NCBI GenBank assembly: GCA_019244055.1
Contig: JAFATG010000194.1
Coordinates: 1-48,663 of the forward strand
DNA length: 48,663 nt
Source: Acidobacteriaceae bacterium
Lineage (GTDB): Bacteria > Acidobacteriota > Terriglobia > Bryobacterales > Bryobacteraceae
Direction of reading: 5' to 3'
Shown here: positions 17,522-25,685 of the stretch, piece by piece
How the letters are laid out: the number at the start of each line of letters is the position of its first letter
Numbering within the stretch: the first letter of the stretch is position 1
Notes under the pieces: generated by a model
What the model saw: the letters and a program-made list of their open reading frames with translations, nothing else
Database searches by the model: none
What the model was told of the DNA's origin: nothing
Translations under genes and position numbers: made by a program

Positions 17522-17925
17522 ATCTCGTTCACGCGCCGACGGAATATGGCTAGCCCTCTCCGCCTTTCGGCATGTCTTACCCGCGTCGGTATAGAAAATT
17601 GTCAGGCGGCAATCAGGCAGGGTAAGGCAAAACTTAATTGAGGCAGCCGCAGAGTATGCGGGCCGGCCAGTAAAGTAAATCCAGCAAATAGAGTGAACGA
17701 GGCTGGTTAATGAGATAAGAGGATCAGGCCTTTTCGATGCCGGTTACATGCGCAACGGCGACATGCGCTCTCAGCTATTAACAAGTCTGATGGAACTTTT
17801 GACCTACCTATTCGATAAAGCCAAAGGATGAACTGGGTTTTCAGCCGACGATGCGAATCCAGGTCGCGGCTGTACGCTCGTGGTAGTTCATTGGATACCA
17901 AAACTAAAACTAATAACCCTGCTAC
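17522..17925. other. Stretch without a convincing gene
   Basis: About 400 bases with stops in all frames and a lower GC content than the flanks. The only possible coding element I see is a 27-codon frame at 17749-17832 (plus), MRNGDMRSQLLTSLMELLTY and so on to a stop, which has a hydrophobic amphipathic centre but no well-placed ribosome-binding site. No RNA gene was recognised. The stretch may be decayed mobile DNA, given the restriction-modification remnant 0.5 kb further on. Confidence 0.4.
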
Positions 17926-17968
17926 TAGTCAGAAAGCCTGGCCGGGTTTTTACTCGGCCAGGAGACTA
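17926..17968 (+). promoter_or_regulatory. Hairpin overlapping the ribosome-binding site of a small ORF
   Basis: CCTGGCCG (17937-17944) pairs perfectly with CGGCCAGG (17955-17962) around a 10-base U-rich loop, and flanking TAGTC/GACTA can extend the stem across an internal loop. The right arm contains the AGGAG (17960-17964) that precedes the ATG at 17977, so folding would hide the ribosome-binding site. No T-run follows, so it is not a standard terminator. Confidence 0.4.
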
Positions 17969-17976
17969 TAGACACC

Positions 17977-18195
17977 ATGCCTTACTACGAACGAAATGAA
18001 TATTGCGACGAGGAGCACTCTGACGAATCCATCTCGGTTAATCGGGTTATGAGCTGGAAACTCATTCCAGCCGGCAGTCAGAGATCGGGGCTCATCGCTC
18101 AATGGGATACATTTTGGCTTAACTCCGAGCAGCATTGGAAGAGGCAGCCGGACCTCATCGAAGAGGCCATACGCCGTCTACGTTCTCTCGGATAG
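17977..18195 (+). CDS. Small protein of unknown function
   Basis: A 72-residue frame beginning MPYYERNEYCDEEHSDESIS, acidic at the N-terminus and basic-amphipathic at the C-terminus (DLIEEAIRRLRSLG). An AGGAG lies 12 bases before the ATG, slightly distant, and sits within a stable hairpin. There is no signal peptide or membrane segment. I recognise no family. Codon use is mixed and more AT-rich than in the neighbours. It could be a genuine small gene, or a fragment in a decayed region. Confidence 0.4.
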   Translation: MPYYERNEYCDEEHSDESISVNRVMSWKLIPAGSQRSGLIAQWDTFWLNSEQHWKRQPDLIEEAIRRLRSLG

Positions 18196-18389
18196 CTCAC
18201 GCACACTGCAGCGCAATTAGGAACGAACTCCGATGCTCGTATCCTTCGTGTCTGCCCCGAGCATCTCTGGAACGGAAAACCGCTTAAGCGTTGCGCCTTC
18301 GGCTCGGCGACCGCGACCGGATCGTTTGCTTTGTTCGCCGATCACCTCAACTGGAGCAGCCGCCTCAGCGAGTGCTTAGCGCGAGGCCC

Positions 18390-18819
18390 GATACGCGGAA
18401 TCGCAAGCGCCGGGAGAGAACCACTCGTCTTCACCTTTGCTACGAGTCTCTAAAACCCGGCCGCTCGAGTCCATCGAACGAAAGGACGCCCCTTCTCTGA
18501 GCGCGTGAGTAAGATGAAGCTCACCAAAGACCGAATTTCGATCCAAATCAACGAATCGCTGACGCTCGCCGGCATTCCGGCCGAAACGTTCGAGTACCGG
18601 CTTGGATCGAAATCGGCCCTGGAGTGGATCATAGATCAACATCAGGTCAAAGGCGAATCGAACCCGAACCGCGAAGATGATCCTGGCTACATCGTGCGTC
18701 TGGTCGGGCAAGTAGTCCGGGTGAGCATCGAAACTGTTCGCATAATCAAGAACCTTCCAGACTTTCGACAGCCGCAGTCACAAACGAAGAAAATGTCGCT
18801 ATCCCGCTCTGCTGCCTAG
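18390..18819 (+). pseudogene. C-terminal remnant of a type ISP restriction-modification enzyme
   Basis: Pieces of the C-terminal specificity region of a type ISP enzyme (helicase-methyltransferase fusion) are visible in different frames. One frame reads SAGRE, the next TTRLHLCYESLKP, another ESIERKDAP, and the last, from about 18490, reads FSERVSKMKLTKDRISIQI, then LAGIPAETFEYRLGSKSALE and a VSIETVRIIKNLP end. In intact family members these run in one frame in the same order. At least three frameshifts separate them and the stop is displaced to 18817. The 5' nine tenths of the gene is absent. The match is from memory of the family, not a search. Confidence 0.68.
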
Positions 18820-18939
18820 GCTTAGGGCCATTTTCACCACTTACCCCGATCCGTTTCCGGCCTTCTCCGTGCTACTGTCAACCAGGCTCGCCGAGCGCAT
18901 TCCGCTCAGCGAGCCATTTCTATTTCAGGAGCGCATTCA

Positions 18940-19632
18940 ATGGCAACAGACGCCCAAATCAAAGCGAATCGCGAAAACGCGCAGCTCTCGACCGGCGCCA
19001 AGACTGAATCAGGTAAGGCCAAATCCTCTCTCAACGCCGTCAAAACAGGACTGACTGGCCGCACAGTCCTGCTGCCCGGTGATGATGCCGAGGCGTATCA
19101 AAAGCACGTCGCCGGCTTTTTCGATCGCTGGAAACCCGGGGCAGAGGACGAATGCAACCTGGTCCAATCTCTCGCCGACACTGAATGGAGACTCCTTCGC
19201 ATTCCCGCTCTCGAAATGGGCATCTACGCCCTGGGCCGGCTCGAATTTGCCGCCGAGTTCGCCAACGAACACGAAGCCGTCCGCAAGCACCTTATCGAAG
19301 CCAAAATCTTCGTTACCTACCGCAAAGACCTGAACAACCTGAGTATCCAGGAGTCGCGCCTCCGCCGTCAGCGCGAACGGGATACCGAAACTCTAAAAAG
19401 CTTGCGTTATCAACGCGCTCAAAGCGCCAAAGCGCGCCTCGATAAGGCCGCCCAACTGTACATCCAAGCGGTCAAGGAAAATACCAACGGCAACTTCGAC
19501 CTGGGCCAATTTGGGTTCGAATTTTCAATCGCGCAAATCGAGCTCCGCGCTCTCGAAATTAAACCTAATCTGTTCGACGAATACTGGCGGCAAGTGGAAG
19601 AAGAAGAAGGAGAGCGCAACAAAGTCGCCTGA
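18940..19632 (+). CDS. Conserved acidobacterial protein of unknown function
   Basis: A 230-residue soluble protein that begins MATDAQIKANRENAQLSTGA and continues KTESGKAKSSLNAVKTGLTG. This opening block is widespread in Acidobacteria and Planctomycetes, often in many copies per genome, and no function is known to me. The rest is highly helical and charged, with a likely coiled coil at about 125-175 (RLRRQRERDTETLKSLRYQR). An AGGAG stands 9 bases before the ATG. It follows the restriction-modification remnant and is isolated from other genes, which fits an accessory or dispersed family. The gene looks intact. Confidence 0.85.
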   Translation: MATDAQIKANRENAQLSTGAKTESGKAKSSLNAVKTGLTGRTVLLPGDDAEAYQKHVAGFFDRWKPGAEDECNLVQSLADTEWRLLRIPALEMGIYALGRLEFAAEFANEHEAVRKHLIEAKIFVTYRKDLNNLSIQESRLRRQRERDTETLKSLRYQRAQSAKARLDKAAQLYIQAVKENTNGNFDLGQFGFEFSIAQIELRALEIKPNLFDEYWRQVEEEEGERNKVA

Positions 19633-19725
19633 CCCGTTCTGATTGAAGACTCTTAACTCCCTAGTAGCCGCGAACGAAATAAGGGGACGCGAGATATAGT
19701 TATCTGAAACTCACATTCAACTTGT

Positions 19726-22584
19726 ATGCGGAGTCTGCCGCTTTGTCGGCTAATGCCTGTCGTTTTGCTTGCTTGGGTGCCGCTCGTCCGGTCGTTTGGT
19801 CTGGATTGCCCGCCCCACCCTCTACCGGCCGTTACCGCGCCGAATATCTTTTCCAAAGAGCAGGAAATTCAACTCGGCAATCATTTGGCACAGCAATTTA
19901 CTCGCAGCCTCGCGGTGACCGATGACCCGGAGGTGACCGGGTATCTGAGCGACATTACCGTGAGACTCCTCAAGGGCTCGCCGCGCGCCGATCTGAATGT
20001 CCGGGTGCTCGTTGTGGATTCGCCAGTACCCAATGCGTTCACTTTTGCTGGCGGTCGTATTTACGTCACCAGGGGATTAGCCAAATTTGTTCGCAATGAG
20101 GATGAGCTCGCCGGTATCCTTGCGCACGAGCTTGGTCACGCCCTCACCCACCAATCCGCTGTAAGCCTGACCGCGCTCCTCAAGCAGGTCCTCGCGGTCA
20201 CGAGCGTCAAGGATGAACAGGACATCATTGTCGATCTGAACCGCCTCGACGAAAGCTGGGGACAGAATCCAGCCGCCTTCCGGCGAATTGTTCGCAGTGG
20301 TGATGACGACCAGGAAGTGGCCGACCGTGTGGCCCTCGCTTTACTTGCGAATGCCGGCTATTCGGCCCAGGCGTCCGTCGACATTTTCGGACGTATAAGC
20401 GAGACAACCGGCAAGTCGGGTAACTGGCTGACCGATCTGTTTGGTCTCACCTCGCCTGACCAACGGCGCATGCGCGAGCTGCTCAAGCGGACCGGCGCGT
20501 TCTCCGCGGCGTGCGCCTCCAAAGCCCCGCTGGCCGCCGGTTTTGAACGATGGCGTTCCGCTCTCCTCGACTTCTCCGCGTGGGACCGACGCCGCGAAAG
20601 ACTCGCGAACGTGGTCAGCAAGATCAAACTCGACCCGATTGTTCTGCGCGAGATCGGACAGCTCCGGTTCAGTCCGAATGGAAATTATGCACTCGCGCGC
20701 GAATCGGATCGCATTCTCCTATTCACACGGGAACCCTTTGCTTTTGGCTTCCAAATCGATGCCCCGCACGTCGTAGATTCGCGCTTTACTGCGGATTCCA
20801 GCTCCATTGCCTTCGCCTCTAGCGGGGGTCGTGTTGAAATCTGGGATCTCGCGTCTCGACGGCGCATGCAAGCCTTCGATCTGCTGGAACGAAACTGCGT
20901 GGATGCCATCGTCTCTCCCGATGCCAAGCACTCCGCCTGCATCGCCGGTGACGGAACGCTGACCGTTGTCGAATTGTCCTCCAACGCGAGCCTGTTTAAA
21001 GAACATTTCGACAAGTTTGGGCCTTATAATTTCGCGCAACCCCCATTCATCGATTTCTCACCCGACGGTCATTACTTTGCCGTCGAGCAGGACTTTCATG
21101 TAGTCATCTTCGATCTTGTGAAATCCAAACGGGTGAATTTGCCTCCTGCGCTTAACGGCAACATGGCATCCGGATTCGCTTTCACCGGGGAGGATCGGAT
21201 AGTCACGTTTCCCGGTGCGTGGAATAGATCGGCGCCGCAATTCACTACCTTGACGTTCCCCGCCGGTAAGGTGCTGGGCAATTTTGCGGTTTCACCAGGC
21301 ACCCTGTTCTCCCGTATCTCCCCAGCGGCTAACGGCGACTTCGTTCTTCTCAGGCCATGGGGCAAATATGGTGTCGCAGCAGTGAATCTTAAGGACAAAA
21401 AACTTCTTGTGGCGCGGCAAAGCCCACTAGATCTCTACCGCGACATCTACGTTCGGCCGCTCGATGACGGCGGTCTGGGCCTATTCGATCTGAAAGCACA
21501 GCGGCTTCGTTCTCGAGTCGATATTCCGGTACCTCAGAGCGGCGACGGCCGTTTCCAGCGAGCCTTCATCTCTCCCAATCTCCGCTGGGTTGCGGGCTGT
21601 GGACCCGAACGTTGCGGCCTTTGGAATGCCGAGACCGGCAAACGAATTCTCCTCCTTCGGCTTTTTAACGCCGCATGGTTCGACTCTTCCGGCGCATTTT
21701 ACGCAGATTTCCCGAAGAACGAGAAAATGGCTCGCACTCTGGCCCGTATGGATCCTGAGAATGGCGAGGTGACCTCCACCCGACAGGTCGATGACGAGAA
21801 AGCTTGGCTGCGAGGGCGATTCCTCATAACCCTGCAGTCCGCCAATAATCGCGCCATGACCTTCGCATCGGGTAACGACCTCGCAGCTCTTGCGGCCAGA
21901 ACCGTCGGCCAGCTTTTGGGGCCGTGTGCTCCCAAGCTTGCCGATGATGTCTTGATGGCCTGCGATGTTACTTTCGAAGTCCACGACGCGCCGAGCGGCC
22001 GCGAGCTATGGTCCCGCCACTTCCCGCGAGAGGGCCCAGTCGTTCGCATCGAGCCGGATCAGGATCTCGTCCTGTTCAAGTGGCCTGTGTCCGCCGAAAC
22101 GGCGAAGGAGGAGATGAAAGGATCTCAGGAACTGTCCGAACGCCTTGCGGCGGCCGGACCAAAGCTCCAACTGGACCTCCTCGAGATCGCAAGCGCTGCT
22201 GACGGTAGCGTCCAAAGGAAGCTTCTCCTTGAACCCGGCTTGCCTCTCTCGATGATCGGCGACCGGCTGATCATCCAACATCGCGACTACTTCGAGATCC
22301 AGTCACTCGCCGATGGTCACATAGAAGGCAAAATCTTCGGTTCGCTGCGCGCGTATTCGAACTCCGACGAACTTGTTGCGGTAGATGAAAAAAGCGATTC
22401 CGATCTTGCCATTTACGATCTCAAAACTCGGAATCGCATAGAATCGCTGAGCTTTCCCGGGACTATTGCCACTGCTCGGTTCGGCTCTGCCAGGCAGCTT
22501 TTGGTACTGACGAACAGTCAAATGCAGTACACTTTTAGAATCCCGTCAGATTCGCAGCACGCGAGTAGCCCCACCCTCCAATGA
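19726..22584 (+). CDS. M48-family metalloprotease fused to a long beta-propeller-like domain
   Basis: A 952-residue exported protein. The signal peptide is MRSLPLCRLMPVVLLAWVPL. Residues about 45-250 form an M48 peptidase: FAGGRIYVTRGL, the zinc site HELGH (134-138, in ILAHELGHALTH), and the third ligand region QEVADRVAL (Glu197, Asp200) followed by the usual 'NAGY'. Residues about 300-940 contain no further catalytic motif but repeated blocks such as RFSPNGNYALARESDRILLF, EIWDLASRRRMQAFDL and DFSPDGHYFAVEQDFHVVIF, the pattern of WD40/YVTN-type propeller blades. M48 proteins such as BepA use TPR repeats instead, so this fusion is unusual. It probably acts in envelope quality control; substrate unknown. 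Confidence 0.85.
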   Translation: MRSLPLCRLMPVVLLAWVPLVRSFGLDCPPHPLPAVTAPNIFSKEQEIQLGNHLAQQFTRSLAVTDDPEVTGYLSDITVRLLKGSPRADLNVRVLVVDSPVPNAFTFAGGRIYVTRGLAKFVRNEDELAGILAHELGHALTHQSAVSLTALLKQVLAVTSVKDEQDIIVDLNRLDESWGQNPAAFRRIVRSGDDDQEVADRVALALLANAGYSAQASVDIFGRISETTGKSGNWLTDLFGLTSPDQRRMRELLKRTGAFSAACASKAPLAAGFERWRSALLDFSAWDRRRERLANVVSKIKLDPIVLREIGQLRFSPNGNYALARESDRILLFTREPFAFGFQIDAPHVVDSRFTADSSSIAFASSGGRVEIWDLASRRRMQAFDLLERNCVDAIVSPDAKHSACIAGDGTLTVVELSSNASLFKEHFDKFGPYNFAQPPFIDFSPDGHYFAVEQDFHVVIFDLVKSKRVNLPPALNGNMASGFAFTGEDRIVTFPGAWNRSAPQFTTLTFPAGKVLGNFAVSPGTLFSRISPAANGDFVLLRPWGKYGVAAVNLKDKKLLVARQSPLDLYRDIYVRPLDDGGLGLFDLKAQRLRSRVDIPVPQSGDGRFQRAFISPNLRWVAGCGPERCGLWNAETGKRILLLRLFNAAWFDSSGAFYADFPKNEKMARTLARMDPENGEVTSTRQVDDEKAWLRGRFLITLQSANNRAMTFASGNDLAALAARTVGQLLGPCAPKLADDVLMACDVTFEVHDAPSGRELWSRHFPREGPVVRIEPDQDLVLFKWPVSAETAKEEMKGSQELSERLAAAGPKLQLDLLEIASAADGSVQRKLLLEPGLPLSMIGDRLIIQHRDYFEIQSLADGHIEGKIFGSLRAYSNSDELVAVDEKSDSDLAIYDLKTRNRIESLSFPGTIATARFGSARQLLVLTNSQMQYTFRIPSDSQHASSPTLQ

Positions 22585-22649
22585 CCCGGTTAGCAGGGCC
22601 ACTACCCCTGGACTTCCCCGGTTCAGCTCCTCGCAAAATCGGGCCCAAA

Positions 22650-22665
22650 CCACACTATGTAGCCG
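22650..22665 (+). promoter_or_regulatory. Candidate NrdR box 1 upstream of nrdJ
   Basis: CCACACTATGTAGCCG resembles the NrdR box consensus (acaCwAtATaTwGtgt) in its core and starts exactly 31 bp before a second similar site. NrdR is an ATP/dATP-sensing repressor of ribonucleotide reductase genes that binds paired boxes about three helical turns apart. The outer bases fit poorly. Confidence 0.55.
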
Positions 22666-22680
22666 TTCTCCACAATTTAT

Positions 22681-22696
22681 CCACAATATCTAGTCC
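22681..22696 (+). promoter_or_regulatory. Candidate NrdR box 2 upstream of nrdJ
   Basis: CCACAATATCTAGTCC is the better of the two boxes, with CCACAATAT and TAG in the expected positions. It shares 11 of 16 bases with box 1. Candidate promoter elements follow directly: TTGACG at 22716 with a weak TAGATA, or GATAAT at 22727. Repressor bound to the pair would cover or adjoin the promoter. Confidence 0.58.
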
Positions 22697-22795
22697 CCTA
22701 GAGTAAAAATCCGGCTTGACGGGTGAGATAATTGGAGTTTAGATAGTACTGCAAGTCAGCAGCATCTACCGCCCCCGAAGAAAGGCTCCCGCCCC

Positions 22796-25618
22796 ATGGG
22801 ACAGCTCAGCGTAAACTTAGCAGTCAAAGTTCAGGAGTTGCATCGCTCTCTTAAACGCGAAGAACGGACCGGTGTGTCCTTCCCTCGCTTCTTTACCTCC
22901 AAACTGGAGCCCGGTACCACTCCCTACGACCAGGTTACCTGGGAGCTCCGTACCGCCACCATCGGCAACGATAAAGGCTCGCTCCTCTTTGAGCAGCGGG
23001 ACGTCCAAGTCCCGGCCGATTGGTCGCAGACCGCCACCAATATTGTCGCGAGCAAGTATTTTCATGGCCGCATGGGCTCGCCGGAGCGCGAAACCAGCGT
23101 CGCTCAACTCGTTCATCGTGTCGTCGACACCATCGCTGACTGGGGCCTCTCGGGGAATTACTTCAAGAGCAAGGAGGACGGGGAAAGTTTCCGCAATGAG
23201 CTCGCCCACCTCATGCTCACTCAGAAGGCCTGCTTCAACTCGCCCGTCTGGTTCAATGTCGGCGTCCGTGAATCCCGCGGCTACGGCTTCTACTTCGATG
23301 AGGCCGAGCAAGTCGTCAAGAAGCTTCTGCCCGGCGAAAACCATCCGCAATGCTCGGCTTGCTTTATTAACTCTGTCGGCGACACGCTCGAATCCATCCT
23401 GGAGCTCGCCAAGACCGAAGGCATGCTCTTCAAATGGGGCTCCGGAACCGGCACCAATTTATCCGCCATCCGCGAGGAAGACGCCCATCTCTGGGGAGGA
23501 GGCCGCGCCTCTGGGCCGCTCAGTTTCATGAAGGGCTTCGATGCCTTCGCCGGCGTAATCAAGTCCGGCGGCAAAACCCGTCGTGCCGCCAAAATGGTGA
23601 TTCTCAACGCCGACCACCCCGACATCGAACACTTCGTCTGGTGCAAGGCCAAGGAGGAAAAGAAAGCCCATACTCTCATCGACGCCGGCTACGACTCCTC
23701 GCTCGATGGCGAAGCCTACGGCTCTATCTTTTTCCAGAACGCCAACAACTCGGTCCGCGCCACCGACGAGTTCATGCAGGCCGCCATGGAAGGTACCGAT
23801 TGGTGGACCCGCAGCGTCGTCACCGGCCAGCCCGTCAAGCGCTATAAGGCCCGCGACCTGATGCGCAACATCGCCGAAGCCACGCACCAGTGCGGCGACC
23901 CCGGCATGCAGTTCGACACCACTGTTAATCGCTGGCACACGTCGAAGGCCACGGGCCGCATCAACGCCTCGAACCCCTGCAGCGAATATATGTTCTTGGA
24001 CGATTCAGCCTGCAATCTTGCCTCGCTGAATCTGATGAAGTTCGTCGGCCCCGATGGCGTCTTCGATGTCGAGGCGTTCCGCCACGCCGTCGACACCGTC
24101 ATCATTGCTCAGGAGATCCTCGTCGATAACGCCAGTTACCCGACCGAGAAGATCGCGAAGAACTCGCATGACTTCCGCCCGCTCGGCCTCGGCTACGCCA
24201 ATCTCGGCGCTCTGCTGATGTCACTCGGCCTACCCTATGACAGCGATCTTGGCCGTGATTTCGCCGCAGCCATTACGGCGATCATGTGCGGCCAGGCGTA
24301 TCTCACCAGCGCGCGTATTGCCGAAGCCGTCGGCCCGTGCCCCGGTTATCCCGAGAACGATCAGTACTTCCTCGAAGTCATCCGCATGCACTGGAACGCC
24401 GTCAACGGCATCGACAGCAAGCGCGTTCCTCCGGCCATGTTCAAAGCCGCCGAAGAATGCTGGCGTCGGGCCCACGAAGTAGGCTCTATCACTGGCTTCC
24501 GCAACTCGCAGGTGACCGTGCTCGCTCCCACCGGCACCATCGGCTTCATGATGGATTGCGATACCACCGGTATCGAGCCGGATCTCGCTCTCGTAAAGTA
24601 CAAGAAGCTGGTGGGGGGCGGCGTCATTAAGATCGTCAACAACACCGTTCCGCAAGCTCTGATCAAGCTTGGCTACACGCCCGAGCAGACCGAGCAGATC
24701 GTCAGCCACATCGATTCCACCGGCACTATCGAAGGCGCGCCGCATCTCGATCCTGGGCACTTGTCTGTCTTCGATTGCAGCTTCCGCCCGCAAAACGGCC
24801 TCCGCTCCATTCAATATGTGGGCCACATCCGCATGATGGCCGCTGTCCAGCCGTTCATCTCAGGGGCCATCTCAAAGACCATCAATATGCCTGAGGAGTC
24901 CACGGTCGAAGACATCATGGACGCCTATACCGAGAGTTGGAAACTAGGGTTGAAGGCTGTTGCGATCTATCGCGACGGTTCAAAGCGAGTGCAACCCCTC
25001 AGCTCCGGCACCGGCAAAGGCGAGAAGAAGGCTGCTATTCCCACGGCTCCCGCCGCGCCGCAAGTGGTCGAAAAGATCGTCTATCGGCCGCAACGCCGCA
25101 AGCTGTCCGACGAGCGGCAATCGCTCACGCACAAGTTCTCCATTGGCGGCCACGAGGGTTACATTACGGTCGGTCTCTATGAAGACGGCACCCCGGGTGA
25201 AGTATTCATCTCCATGGCTAAGGAAGGCTCCACCATCTCGGGTCTCATGGACACTCTTGCTACCTCCATCAGCTACGGCCTGCAGTACGGCGTACCGCTG
25301 AAATTCTTTGTCGACAAATTCAGCCACGTGCGCTTCGAGCCCAGCGGTTGGACTGGCAATCCGCAAGTCCCCTACGCCAAATCGATCATCGACTATATCT
25401 TCCGCTGGCTCGGCGCTCGCTTCCTCGGGATCACGGAAGCCAACGAAGTGGGTGATACGCCCAAGCTCCGACCCACCGAGCCCGAACCGCAGCAATCACT
25501 ACAGTTCGAAACGAACCTGGGTGATGCCCCGCTCTGCTCCGAGTGTGGCAGCATCATGACCCGCAACGGTTCCTGCTACAAGTGCGAGAACTGCGGCGGC
25601 ACCTCCGGCTGCTCGTAG
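22796..25618 (+). CDS. nrdJ: Vitamin B12-dependent ribonucleoside-diphosphate reductase (class II)
   Basis: Makes deoxyribonucleotides from ribonucleotides using adenosylcobalamin. The 940-residue length is normal for the NrdJ form with extra C-terminal domains. Visible motifs are CFNSPVWFNVG, HPQCSACFINSVGDTLESI, FKWGSGTGTNLSAIRE, the active-site block NPCSEY followed by SACNLASLNL, and VLAPTGTIGFMMDCDTTGIE. A C-terminal domain (about 780-880) contains GLMDTLATSISYGLQYGVPL. The tail carries a zinc-ribbon type cluster (CSECGSIMTRNGSCYKCENC) and ends in cysteines that probably re-reduce the active site. No cobalamin riboswitch was seen upstream; paired NrdR-like boxes suggest transcriptional control instead. 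It is the only reductase gene in the window. Confidence 0.96.
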   Translation: MGQLSVNLAVKVQELHRSLKREERTGVSFPRFFTSKLEPGTTPYDQVTWELRTATIGNDKGSLLFEQRDVQVPADWSQTATNIVASKYFHGRMGSPERETSVAQLVHRVVDTIADWGLSGNYFKSKEDGESFRNELAHLMLTQKACFNSPVWFNVGVRESRGYGFYFDEAEQVVKKLLPGENHPQCSACFINSVGDTLESILELAKTEGMLFKWGSGTGTNLSAIREEDAHLWGGGRASGPLSFMKGFDAFAGVIKSGGKTRRAAKMVILNADHPDIEHFVWCKAKEEKKAHTLIDAGYDSSLDGEAYGSIFFQNANNSVRATDEFMQAAMEGTDWWTRSVVTGQPVKRYKARDLMRNIAEATHQCGDPGMQFDTTVNRWHTSKATGRINASNPCSEYMFLDDSACNLASLNLMKFVGPDGVFDVEAFRHAVDTVIIAQEILVDNASYPTEKIAKNSHDFRPLGLGYANLGALLMSLGLPYDSDLGRDFAAAITAIMCGQAYLTSARIAEAVGPCPGYPENDQYFLEVIRMHWNAVNGIDSKRVPPAMFKAAEECWRRAHEVGSITGFRNSQVTVLAPTGTIGFMMDCDTTGIEPDLALVKYKKLVGGGVIKIVNNTVPQALIKLGYTPEQTEQIVSHIDSTGTIEGAPHLDPGHLSVFDCSFRPQNGLRSIQYVGHIRMMAAVQPFISGAISKTINMPEESTVEDIMDAYTESWKLGLKAVAIYRDGSKRVQPLSSGTGKGEKKAAIPTAPAAPQVVEKIVYRPQRRKLSDERQSLTHKFSIGGHEGYITVGLYEDGTPGEVFISMAKEGSTISGLMDTLATSISYGLQYGVPLKFFVDKFSHVRFEPSGWTGNPQVPYAKSIIDYIFRWLGARFLGITEANEVGDTPKLRPTEPEPQQSLQFETNLGDAPLCSECGSIMTRNGSCYKCENCGGTSGCS

Positions 25619-25685
25619 CTTGGCTTAGCTTGCCTCGAATCTGAGCCGGAAACGTGAGCGACCTAGCATGGGAGTGGGTCCACCC

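Noticed and set aside
17707-17901. 64-codon minus-strand frame in the gene-poor stretch
   Set aside because: Arg/Ser-rich composition typical of chance frames, no ribosome-binding site and no recognisable motif.
22585-22795. Cobalamin riboswitch upstream of nrdJ
   Set aside because: The conserved B12-box type segment and the surrounding helices could not be found; the region holds NrdR-like boxes instead.
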